Positions 36,201 through 42,693 of a DNA stretch of 64,000 bases are shown one piece after another (position 1 is the stretch's first letter; every line of letters begins with the position of its first letter). The notes below the pieces were generated by a model that saw only the letters and a program-made list of their open reading frames with translations, made no database searches and had not been told where the DNA came from. Origin of the DNA: CAWUKT01 sp963923035 (GTDB taxonomy: Bacteria > Bacteroidota > Bacteroidia > J057 > JADKCL01); assembly GCA_963923035.1 (NCBI GenBank), contig CAWUKT010000004.1, forward strand, positions 124,001-188,000, read 5' to 3'. The translations under genes and the position numbers were made by a program.

Positions 36201-37381
36201 ATATCCCGGGCGAGGAAGAAGTACCCGACGATCAATTGCGGAACCAGGACTTCGACGAGTTGAAGATTCGGGTGACGAATGCCAAAGCACGCCTGGAAGA
36301 GATCGCCACCGACATCGACAATTTCTTTGTCAACGAGGTCGCGCTGGCCACCTACCGCGACCATACCTATACGAACGGGCAGGTGGACCTGCTCCGCAAT
36401 ATTCTGGGCGAGGCCGCTGCATTCGGCATCCCTGGCACCCGGACGGAGCTGGTGGAAAGCTACGGCGACAGCACCGGACGGATCCTTACCGGAGCCTTGA
36501 TCGGTGCTGGAAAGACCATTGGTGACCGGCTGGAACGGTCGGGCAACGAGATGGCCATCGTGGACGACCTGTCTCAGTCGAAAGACTCGCGCGTGGACGC
36601 TTTGTTGGAAGTGGCCAAGGTTCTGATGGGAGCGGCCTTCCGCGTCATCCCTCAGTTCGTGGTTCGCAACGCCACCGAGCTCAACGACCAGTTGACCCTC
36701 GCTGGCAACAAAGGCCTGCTGCGTTCAGCGGGTGATTTTGCCATGGAAGAATGGGCCCACGGCATTGCCCGGGTGCGGGAACGGATGTCCAATCTGGATA
36801 CCCTGGCCATGCACACCGAGGCATTTGACCAGGAGTTGCCCGGGGCTGCTCCGATGCAATTGCCCTTCGCACTGGATTCCGGAGGCACGGCCGAGGATCA
36901 CTGGCTCGGGATTGAATTCCCGACGGGATATACGCCCAGCGAGGACAAATTGTCCATCGTCATGTACAATGCGGGCGTCTTCTCCGCCAATCCCAATGGG
37001 GCCCAGGTGGCCTTGTTGCTGGACGAGTGGGTGGAAATTATCCCGAACCCTGAAGAGACGACTGGTTTGGCATTCAACTACGACCAACCCAATGCCAAGG
37101 CTCCCAATACCATCCTGCTGGCTGTCACACCGACGGAAACGGGAAGCTGGTCTTGGGATGACCTGATTTATACCATCACTGAAACCGTCGACCTGGCCAA
37201 AAACCGGGCGGTGGAGCCCGAACACCTGGAGCAAACCTACCTCGGCCAAATCCTGCCTGGATTCATGTACGAGGTCGTGCCGCCATCGGAAGGAGAGATC
37301 ATTCCGCAGGATGACTCCAATGCGCTAGGCTGGCAGGTGATTACGAATTTGAAGGCGAACAACGAAACAAACGAGGAATAA
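30275..37381 (+). CDS. Giant-operon protein E: 2368-residue protein of unknown function
   Basis: This is the largest gene of the window. There is no signal peptide. After an N-terminal IPFLLLPVRIETRFM block, residues ~80-560 are mostly helical and probably coiled-coil. Next come blocks that I recall from the same unannotated gene sets elsewhere: LWVRIFPDDIAIHTHEEALT with VDAGQAYWYEIW (~590), MPDRFVVAAMRNGDWRYLEV (~820), RGILPSVRIGTQPYGIMP (~1060), LSSGRVRAALNMINGIRNGQ with MLGYQFERALHEGYLHVP (~1600), and a C-terminal beta region. No enzyme motif is recognised. Its stop is 4 bp from the start of gene F. The mean composition is unlike a secreted T9SS adhesin and it lacks a sorting domain. Confidence 0.75.
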   Translation: MSSPITASVNEDSALSSIRSQVAAKNDGIPFLLLPVRIETRFMTADRPTVTQGGVSTVLNEAYRTGTLLDFQVQKQTPPKVLEHMDRLESQLKTTYELVEELGQVSSTYQTAMAARMESYQSKLGQFLKSVDGLRWASRIDQMNLFKARVSLRQTAAKTTEALKGISYKRTTPFQDANNFLTRLRVLDNAMQLVGTRDLRTTDYKKKRLIFEFVEEQAAAIQGFMGQVRGFLPMNMKASSSQLSAIRKELEEISSRPELILRNVQQVRSTFKVAEYVATFGQIGKQLGNLIQDIESRLLPKIELRQTMESADSVLVLHQVLSLNDQLQRTNLRPIRNLKEVSSTWKPIQTNLNNLQNSLKGYLEGGQKEMEALTTSWDRVDIELGRYVGKLKKVKPRSLQEKKMLASIINQVNKEYRPGMEGLKSNAAGKIDFITNKDFEKSIEVVGKTLTRLKVLDGLLAKKNSPQAMEELVELSKSFSIDQRSLKILPESQFKEMQSLAGSIETKVKATSDTKFSLSDGPTSKSKTTAAITDPIFAASSLKAEIDGQASVLIETSPAIEKGELSDFVFLPTTQTQQELWVRIFPDDIAIHTHEEALTQDEVDAGQAYWYEIWAAGSDEELKLAAWRAIVAGYGPERAAWIVRTLEPVPQVSTTVNQAVAKASNPLQMANGNLADYNSGLAAGIKNNTNAFTVLEKNLDQLTAAAKLLGKIEQDTEVALEVTKKALITTKSRLTQYFGAINALSEKDKIRNASRMEAVQNTELAFNDAVTAFQKINPVTTAKLVEDTLAKLDSNDPVFPSVTIKDGSWTEVPHSKVMPDRFVVAAMRNGDWRYLEVGNPLPNDGLIVGLDPADFDLETFAYDPDGNLIVDPKIKWLTDFDEAVNVGMALWFRIEQSDWDNGFDKVVVLGIKDENATNGKELLEQLVDNHHFLPEGASFLSIGTPTNNTENRPSGFSGYEDDPSVSFKIERNSESGAAFSYDPTYPSDGERLADALGINHNTLAFLADHDQTQISDALIFNRALFHGTIGEFMEEALDTIFTLDNINRTRDFVSRYVAARGILPSVRIGTQPYGIMPATALSRFSWTGNDASLPQLSQADFNNSAAIDEELQTRFDARLTKLMDQLFQLWTSVRTNPAAPVKHSGNVGNTDPQAHFMEMLGLHANSVEHYYYYGLNVAARQNAGQPGEFSIAFDPNDVYNPSSASSAFRDLMAEGYFFKSNSFYDERPDLPSSVDVQGSRYNRITSQWVGSRVFKLRHLAESNLLIGDRIDHRKLKDELYEASDPNAGTNEEKFVARAEVENYIDWLLDNNAWDVHANNRFSTLTDQALSNGMRSRSLLFLLLRHSILSAQADTIFKILEREGLVSQNLRKRIGQTKNYYARYGGSMTYVTKWTYLFSKIHSLRYVLGNDMDTNNAFYSYMDGASSGYLNRYLSPEHTWYFNNSPRKQAHQPFMDELEETREAFRKLKTIPTAELSQLMSEHLDLVSYRMDAWYLGLVNKRLDQQRKTNPNGIYLGAYGYVEDLRRGAPRTEAASLPSGLWKPSDGPVYVDGDNQGFIHAPSIAHAITAAILRAGYHANSGVSDVDNEMAVNLSSGRVRAALNMINGIRNGQTPGAMLGYQFERALHEGYLHVPLELDQYIYDFREKFPLAAPVDSSVTLDDAAKTNVVNGLELLEFAQDFIEDNGGPNDPSHTLYEALLDKEAAFWAALGSSDLTNATQAKRHAMLKEIDRMGDTFDALGDLCLSESVYQVSQGNHIRAAAIFERLAKGDVPEEIMIADTPRTGTVVTHRVAMAIEPVGPIDHSLDTNPLPLAGAAIDAAVAAASAAPTGWTARFSPRALLDPTLNKWAGELIGDPSKIKCQADYDLNGSVSTVHFSLADLNVQALDVLHLFGTGPLNGGAELNTLVANYVRSQIPSLPTGFEGTRDDVDVTIRFTERGAGWAADEYSFYEKAGFIQSLRKMLTDSGILSADHVHIPGEEEVPDDQLRNQDFDELKIRVTNAKARLEEIATDIDNFFVNEVALATYRDHTYTNGQVDLLRNILGEAAAFGIPGTRTELVESYGDSTGRILTGALIGAGKTIGDRLERSGNEMAIVDDLSQSKDSRVDALLEVAKVLMGAAFRVIPQFVVRNATELNDQLTLAGNKGLLRSAGDFAMEEWAHGIARVRERMSNLDTLAMHTEAFDQELPGAAPMQLPFALDSGGTAEDHWLGIEFPTGYTPSEDKLSIVMYNAGVFSANPNGAQVALLLDEWVEIIPNPEETTGLAFNYDQPNAKAPNTILLAVTPTETGSWSWDDLIYTITETVDLAKNRAVEPEHLEQTYLGQILPGFMYEVVPPSEGEIIPQDDSNALGWQVITNLKANNETNEE

Positions 37382-37385
37382 AACT

Positions 37386-39362
37386 ATGAGTGTACTTACC
37401 ATCGGCTTAAACTGTGAACCCTTCCGGGCGTGGAACCGGTTGGAACAGCGGCCTCGTACCCGGGAGTTTGACCGGGTCCTGAGCGCAGAGGTACACGATG
37501 CCCTGTGGATGCTGACCCGCCAGTGGCAGTTCGGCGAGTTGCAGGGGGAAGATACCGGATCGGCCATTTTGGCCAAGATCAAGATGGAGACGACGCGCAT
37601 TGCCCGGTTCCAAAACAAGGACAACCAAGCGGTCCCTTACGACGATGAGATGCCGCTGGAAGCGCGGGTGGAGCGAATGCCGGTCCAATATGACCTCCGG
37701 TTCCGGGCCCGTTCTGGTCAGCACTGGTTGAAGATGGTGCGGGCAGCGGGAAAAACGTACAATACGACCAATGGGCTCAATCCCGGGGACGCCAATTACT
37801 ACGATCATGTGGTCCTGAAGCAGATTTTCATTGATCAGTATCCATTTTCATTGCCCCAAATCGACCGCCAAAACGATAGCACTGCCCTCCAGGTGGCCAA
37901 GGCACGGATTCTGTCCGACCAAAATGTCCACCAAAGCCTGAGCGCATTGTCCGGTCGGGCGACCGATGGCGTGGCCTGGATCACCGACATGCTCACTACG
38001 GGCAATCCTCCCACCGGACTCCCGGCGACGCTGACCGGACAACCCGGCTACAAGGCTGCCCATACCGCCTTCATCACCGCGGCGGCCATCGACTACTACA
38101 AGTGGTTCAAGAATTCGCATGAGCTGCCCGCTTCCCCAGCCGATTCCAGCTGGGATGGCAGCAAGTTGGAATACCGCTTCTCGTGCAGCCTGCCCAATAC
38201 CGGGACGGGAGACAATACGGTGTTGGAAGCGCAAGAATATTACCAGGGCCGCCTGGATTGGTTCGCATTCGACCTGGCCCTCAACGATGCAGGGACCGGC
38301 CTCAATTCGAGCAATTCCGCGGAAACCGCCGCCAAAACGGAAAGCGAAATCCTCACGATGATCCCCACGGAAGCCCGTTTTGCAGGAATGCCCCATCCCC
38401 GCTGGTGGGAATTCGAAGATGGATCTGTCGACCTCGGCAATATCACCGCCGACACCACGGACATCGCCAAGATTCTCCTCTCGGAATTTGCCTTGATGTA
38501 CAGCAACGACTGGTTCCTGGTCCCCTACACTTTGAAGGCCGGAACCATGTCGGAAGTCAAAGGCATCATCGTCACCGATACTTTTGGGCAAAAAACCTTG
38601 GTCGAAGCTGCGGCTCAGGGTGATGCCAACGATTGGAATGGGTGGACGATGTTTAACCTGACGAAGACGAATGCGAGTGAAGGGCTGAATGGAAAAATGG
38701 ATCCGCGGGTCCTGATTCCGCCGGCCGTGGCCAAGGTCCAGGAAAGCAAACCCGTCGAGTCCGTGCTGATGCTGCGCGACGAGATGGCGAACATGGTCTG
38801 GGCAGTGGAAAATATTGTCCCCGACTTGCACGGGGGCGGTCAGGACGGCAATTCTGCCGCCGCCTCGCTGGCCAGTTACTGGGAAAAGCTGGATGCGGAC
38901 ATCACTCCCACCCCGGCCGCCATCCCGAACGGGGTGCCCCTGAACTATTCCTTGTCGAATACGGTTCCGGAATGCTGGATTCCATTCCTGCCGCGCCATT
39001 TCCCCGGCCAAAGCCGGGCGATTCAGTTGCAGCGGGCCTCGATGCCCCGCTGGTTCAACAGTGCGTACTCGCAGGTGCGTCCCCGGACCCCCATTTTGCG
39101 GGACGGGATGACCGACAATCCCGCGACCGCGGAGGGACCGTTTGTCAATCCATCGGATGAATCGCAGACGAATCCCTACTACGTACACGAGGAAGAAGTG
39201 CCCCGGAGCGGGGTGCGGGTGGAGGCCTCCTGGCAACGGACCCGGTGGTACGATGGCAAGACGATTTGCTGGTACGGAAGGCGGAAAGTCACGGGCCGGG
39301 GAGAAGGTTCGAGCGGCTTGAGCTTCGACGAAATTACCCGTGTCCGAGACGACAATAATTAA
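37386..39362 (+). CDS. Giant-operon protein F: 658-residue protein of unknown function
   Basis: The last gene of the operon starts 4 bp after gene E. It begins VLTIGLNCEPFRAWNRLEQR and contains DALWMLTRQWQFGELQGEDT (~45-65) and an R-rich beta region. It ends with EEEVPRSGVRVEASWQRTRW and YGRRKVTGRGEGSSGLSFDE. I recall both the LTRQWQFGE-x-x-G-E-D motif and the closing GRGEGSSGL-x-F-D motif from proteins that accompany relatives of D and E in other bacteria, always unannotated. No signal peptide, membrane helix or catalytic motif was seen. The candidate terminator at 39588-39620 ends this transcription unit. Confidence 0.75.
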   Translation: MSVLTIGLNCEPFRAWNRLEQRPRTREFDRVLSAEVHDALWMLTRQWQFGELQGEDTGSAILAKIKMETTRIARFQNKDNQAVPYDDEMPLEARVERMPVQYDLRFRARSGQHWLKMVRAAGKTYNTTNGLNPGDANYYDHVVLKQIFIDQYPFSLPQIDRQNDSTALQVAKARILSDQNVHQSLSALSGRATDGVAWITDMLTTGNPPTGLPATLTGQPGYKAAHTAFITAAAIDYYKWFKNSHELPASPADSSWDGSKLEYRFSCSLPNTGTGDNTVLEAQEYYQGRLDWFAFDLALNDAGTGLNSSNSAETAAKTESEILTMIPTEARFAGMPHPRWWEFEDGSVDLGNITADTTDIAKILLSEFALMYSNDWFLVPYTLKAGTMSEVKGIIVTDTFGQKTLVEAAAQGDANDWNGWTMFNLTKTNASEGLNGKMDPRVLIPPAVAKVQESKPVESVLMLRDEMANMVWAVENIVPDLHGGGQDGNSAAASLASYWEKLDADITPTPAAIPNGVPLNYSLSNTVPECWIPFLPRHFPGQSRAIQLQRASMPRWFNSAYSQVRPRTPILRDGMTDNPATAEGPFVNPSDESQTNPYYVHEEEVPRSGVRVEASWQRTRWYDGKTICWYGRRKVTGRGEGSSGLSFDEITRVRDDNN

Positions 39363-39432
39363 TTAGAAAAAAGCCTCAAATTTCCACCAAACCCGTGATT
39401 ATTTGAGATATATTTTGTATCTTTATATAAGT

Positions 39433-39620
39433 TAAATGATTGAAAGACAGCCTCTTTAGGCATCGTTTAAAGAGTAATTTAATAGTGTTTCTACAAACGT
39501 AGTAATGCGAGAAGATGGGAAGCGAAAGAGCCGGCGAATTTGAATCGACGTATGCTTGGAAGCGAGTATGATCCTGTCATCTAATCCCCCCCGGGCAACA
39601 AGTCTCGGGGGTTCTTTTTT
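39433..39620 (+). ncRNA. Candidate small RNA between operon and selU-like gene
   Basis: This 270-bp gap has no coding frame. A TATCTTTA box (39418-39425) resembles the Bacteroidota -7 element and is followed by TATAAG. A perfect 7-bp hairpin (CTCTTTA 39452-39458 with TAAAGAG 39468-39474) and a GCTTGGAAGC hairpin follow, ending at a strong terminator. The promoter-structure-terminator order suggests a ~180-nt transcript, but it could equally be the 3' trailer of the giant operon. No match to 6S, SRP, tmRNA or RNase P RNA was recognised. Confidence 0.3.
39588..39620 (+). terminator. Intrinsic terminator downstream of the giant operon
   Basis: CCCCCGGG (39588-39595) pairs with CTCGGGGG (39604-39611, one G-T) around an 8-nt loop and is followed by TTCTTTTTT. 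It lies between the plus-strand operon and the minus-strand gene ending at 39633. Confidence 0.85.
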
Positions 39621-39632
39621 GCCCTCCATTTT

Positions 39633-40553
39633 CTACAGTTCGGCGGCTATTTCGATCAAGAATTGAGGGTCTTGGGAGTGGGGAAATGGAGCCGAAATGA
39701 TGGTGCCCTCGTGGTCCCGGTCCCGGCGAAATTGGTAGGTGGAATCGTAGTATTGGAGCAGAATTCCGAAGGAATCGCGGACGCGGCCGGCTTCGAAGAA
39801 ATGCCGGGCCCGTTGGGCGTTGGCGACGCCCATGCGCTTGGTCAGCCGCGTGATCGCGGTGATGATTTGGGCGGCGGGGGCCTGCCCGTAGGAGGCCACG
39901 ATCCGGTCCAGCCGTTGTTCCAACGGCATCTCCAGGCGCACCATGGGTGCCCGCTGCATCCGCTGGAACAGCGTGACAGGCAGGGAGTTCTGGCCGAGGA
40001 ACCTCCCCTCCTCTTCGATCCAGACCGGGCGGTCTGAATCAAAACCGGTCCATTTTTGCCACAAGGAAAAATGGAAATCTCCATTGGGCAATTGCGGTCG
40101 GGACCACAGATTTCCGAAGACAGAACCGCGGTGCTGTGCCTCTTCCTCCAGGTCAATGACCTGTTCGCCTGCATCGCGTAGCTGGTCCAACATGTCCGTT
40201 TTCCCCACCCCGGTCAGTCCTCCCAGCAGAATCACAGACGGCCCGGTCTCAAAGGTTTCATACAGAAAGGATTGCCAAGCATCGATTCCGCCGTCCAAAT
40301 ATTGGACCCGCGGAAGCTGTTCCAGTCCATCCTTGAGTTCCCCTTTCTGGTCGTACAGTACCCGGATTCCTTCCGACCAAAGGCGGTCCAATTCCGCTTC
40401 AAAAGCCTTCCAGTCGCGGAATGACCTGGCGCCCAAATGTTTGGCTCCCGGCAGGGCAAAGGCTCGAAAGGCCTTCGAATTGCGTAGGTCGATGATTGGA
40501 TGCTTTCCAATCATCGCCGAGATTTCTGGAGCTAAAAGAGGTCTTGCTTTCAT
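39633..40553 (-). CDS. SelU/MnmH-like protein lacking the rhodanese cysteine
   Basis: ATG 40553 gives 306 residues starting MKARPLLAPEISAMIGKHPI; the frame is open further upstream but that part is not conserved. The N-terminal rhodanese domain (~10-100; IIDLRNSKAFRAFALPGAKH ... YLDGGIDAW) is followed by the family's P-loop (LGGLTGVGKT, 110-119) and DLEEEAQHRGSVFGNL. It also has the PVWIEEEGRFLG segment. SelU (tRNA 2-selenouridine synthase) converts 2-thiouridine at tRNA position 34 via geranylation and selenation. The family's loop Y-C-F-R-G-G is here VLYDQKGEL, with D68 where the catalytic cysteine belongs. The whole protein has no cysteine. It is shorter than the ~360-residue E. coli enzyme. 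It may therefore do only part of the reaction or something else. Confidence 0.8.
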   Translation of the reverse strand: MKARPLLAPEISAMIGKHPIIDLRNSKAFRAFALPGAKHLGARSFRDWKAFEAELDRLWSEGIRVLYDQKGELKDGLEQLPRVQYLDGGIDAWQSFLYETFETGPSVILLGGLTGVGKTDMLDQLRDAGEQVIDLEEEAQHRGSVFGNLWSRPQLPNGDFHFSLWQKWTGFDSDRPVWIEEEGRFLGQNSLPVTLFQRMQRAPMVRLEMPLEQRLDRIVASYGQAPAAQIITAITRLTKRMGVANAQRARHFFEAGRVRDSFGILLQYYDSTYQFRRDRDHEGTIISAPFPHSQDPQFLIEIAAEL

Positions 40554-40729
40554 TTGCTGAGGGCCAGGGTATTGGGAAAAATACGCTTTGTGGCTCCAAA
40601 TTGGAAGCGAAATGGAGTTGGCGGGCGTTCTTTGGGGGGATTGGGGTGCCGGAATTTCCCTTTTTCCTTCCTCTCCATCCCCATTTGGCCTCTCCACGCC
40701 GAAAAATTTACAATGTCCTGAATTCCCCC

Positions 40730-40737
40730 TATCTTCC
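40730..40737 (+). promoter_or_regulatory. TATCTTCC box 3 nt before the lactone-oxidase start
   Basis: The box resembles a variant -7 element (TAnnTTnC) and ends three bases before ATG 40741. If active, transcription would begin at or next to the start codon, giving a leaderless mRNA. Similar geometry is seen at 43721-43728 and 62853-62860. Confidence 0.4.
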
Positions 40738-40740
40738 CTT

Positions 40741-42087
40741 ATGGGAAACTCATGGAGCAACTGGTCGGGGTCCGTCAAGACCCAGCCGGCCACGATCGCC
40801 TACCCTGCTTCCGAGGCTGAAGTGCAGGAATTGATTCGAACAGCGGGGAAAGAAGGCAAAAAAATTCGCATTGTAGGGGCTGGACACTCATTTACCCCCT
40901 TGGCCGCCACCAACCAGATCCTCGTTTCGTTGGACAAGATGAGTGGCATCATTGAGGTGGACAAGAAGCAGAAATTGGCAACCGTTTGGGCAGGAACCCG
41001 CCTGAAAACGCTGGGAGAATTGCTCTATGGCCTCGGATTGGGCATGGAAAACCTGGGCGATGTCGACGTCCAATCCATCGCCGGAGCTTTGAGCACCGGC
41101 ACCCACGGAACCGGGAAAGATTTTGGGACGCTCGCCACGCAAATTGCTGGCATGACCCTCGTGACGGCCTCCGGAGAAATTCTCCACCTGACTCCGGATG
41201 AGACCCCCGACCTGTTCAAAGCTGCACAAATCTCGCTGGGGATGCTTGGAATCATCACCCGGATGACGCTCAAATGTGTTCCTGCCTACAAGGTCCGCTA
41301 TACTTCCAGCGCAGCGCCGATGGAGGCCGTGCTGGAGAATATTGACCAGTACCTGAGCGACCACCGCAACTTCGAGTTCTACTATTTTCCCTATACGAAG
41401 ACCATCCAAACCAAGATCATGGACCTGTCCGATGACAAACCCAGCAAACGGGGAATCGGGACCTGGTTCAATGATTTCTTCATGGAAAACGCCCTCTTCG
41501 GCTTGATTTCACGCATTTCCCGCCATTTTCGGGCCCATAAATCGATGAGCAAGCTGACGGCGTGGGGCGTTCCGAAGCACAGCGTGGTCAGCTGGAACCA
41601 CCAGGCGTACGCGACGATGCGGCTCGTGAAATTTCACGAGATGGAATACAATATTCCGGCGGAGCATTTTGACGCTGCGTTCCGGGAGCTGGAACGCAAT
41701 ATCCGGGAGTTGGAATTGCGGGTGCATTTCCCGATTGAGTGTCGATGGGTGAAGGCGGATGATATCTGGTTGAGTCCGGCCTACCAGCGGGAATCGGCCT
41801 ATATCGCCGTGCACATGTACAAGGGGATGCCGATCGAGCCCTATTTTGGGGTGATGGAGGGGATTCTGAAAAAATACAATGGGCGGCCTCACTGGGGAAA
41901 AATGCACCAGTTGACCCAAGCCGATCTCAGGGAGCGGTATCCCAAATTCGATGATTTTCAAGCGATTCGGAGGAAATTGGATCCGGGAGGAATGTTCCTG
42001 AATGGGTATTTGGAAGGCTTGTTTGGGGGAGAAATGTCGGACGAGTCAAATGAAGTGCGACGGATGGAAAAAGTCATGACAAAATAA
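40741..42087 (+). CDS. FAD-linked aldonolactone oxidase (D-arabinono-1,4-lactone oxidase family)
   Basis: ATG 40741 (MGNSWSNWSGSVKTQP) gives 448 residues. Residues ~20-190 are a PCMH-type FAD-binding domain with KIRIVGAGHSFTPLA; H49 in the G-H-S-F motif is the site of covalent flavin attachment in many relatives. The second G-x-x-x-G-x-G block is VQSIAGALSTGTHGTG. The C-terminal ALO domain ends with RPHWGKMH, the family signature, and RKLDPGGMFLNGYLEGLFG. Enzymes of this type oxidise sugar-acid lactones to ascorbate-like products with oxygen. The substrate cannot be told from sequence. It diverges from the SelU-like gene (187-bp gap) and has its own terminator. Confidence 0.9.
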   Translation: MGNSWSNWSGSVKTQPATIAYPASEAEVQELIRTAGKEGKKIRIVGAGHSFTPLAATNQILVSLDKMSGIIEVDKKQKLATVWAGTRLKTLGELLYGLGLGMENLGDVDVQSIAGALSTGTHGTGKDFGTLATQIAGMTLVTASGEILHLTPDETPDLFKAAQISLGMLGIITRMTLKCVPAYKVRYTSSAAPMEAVLENIDQYLSDHRNFEFYYFPYTKTIQTKIMDLSDDKPSKRGIGTWFNDFFMENALFGLISRISRHFRAHKSMSKLTAWGVPKHSVVSWNHQAYATMRLVKFHEMEYNIPAEHFDAAFRELERNIRELELRVHFPIECRWVKADDIWLSPAYQRESAYIAVHMYKGMPIEPYFGVMEGILKKYNGRPHWGKMHQLTQADLRERYPKFDDFQAIRRKLDPGGMFLNGYLEGLFGGEMSDESNEVRRMEKVMTK

Positions 42088-42089
42088 AA

Positions 42090-42122
42090 GCTCCCCGGGG
42101 GTCAAATCGGGGAGCAGTTTTT
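42090..42122 (+). terminator. Intrinsic terminator of the lactone oxidase gene
   Basis: GCTCCCC (42090-42096) pairs with GGGGAGC (42109-42115) around a 12-nt loop, followed by AGTTTTT. The stem starts three bases after the TAA stop at 42085-42087. Confidence 0.9.
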
Positions 42123-42354
42123 CGTTCCGTGGTCGGGAACTAGGGTCTGAGTATGAGAAAATTTACTACTTATTACTTTTGAAAATTACGAAAACTGAAT
42201 GAATTTGTTTCAATAATTCCTGAAAAAGATTTCGGGTATATTCTCAGGATTCGTAATGGTTTGAAATTCAAACACCTGACCAGGAAAAAAAGTTCGTTTT
42301 TCCACCACTATTCTCCCCTCATTTTCTTTCCTTTTGGTGTGTTTCGTAATTTGG

Positions 42355-42693
42355 ATGACGATGACCCCAAAATTCCATAAACAACTCCGAAAATTATTCG
42401 TTTTCATGCCCTTCTGGTTGCTTATCGGATCCTTGGCGCCTACCCTACCGGGCTGCTTCCCCACGAGCAATTTGTACGTGCAGGAATATGATGAGGTTTA
42501 TGCCACCTATGAGGACATCGAAGCGGAGGAAGCGCGGCGGGCGCAAATAGAATTGATGCCGGCGGACAGTGTGAATGCACTGAAACCACCGCCCCGGATC
42601 ACGCCCGAACAATGGCGCAAAATTGGGTGGACAACCAGTTATGTGCTAGAAGCGTTGATTAGCGTGGCCGGGTATGTTATCTGGTTTTACTGA
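42355..42693 (+). CDS. Small probable lipoprotein with C-terminal membrane segment
   Basis: ATG 42355 or 42361 (MTPKFHKQLRKLFVFMPFWL) gives about 112 residues. The N-terminal hydrophobic stretch ends in a lipobox-like LPGC. The middle is acidic with many Y and E residues (EYDEVYATYEDIEAEEARRA). A C-terminal hydrophobic segment (SYVLEALISVAGYVIWFY) ends the protein. Topology would thus be a lipid anchor plus a membrane helix. The gene abuts the stop of the convergent oxidoreductase gene with no gap. No family recognised. Confidence 0.65.
   Translation: MTMTPKFHKQLRKLFVFMPFWLLIGSLAPTLPGCFPTSNLYVQEYDEVYATYEDIEAEEARRAQIELMPADSVNALKPPPRITPEQWRKIGWTTSYVLEALISVAGYVIWFY

Noticed and set aside
18477..39362. 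Reading the giant operon as a Tc-toxin or Rhs locus
   Set aside because: No Rhs/YD repeats, no TcA or TcB core motifs and no hypervariable C-terminus were seen.
18477..39362. Reading the giant operon as a prophage or contractile tail cluster
   Set aside because: There is no integrase, terminase, portal, sheath, tube, baseplate or lysis gene, and the gene sizes do not fit.
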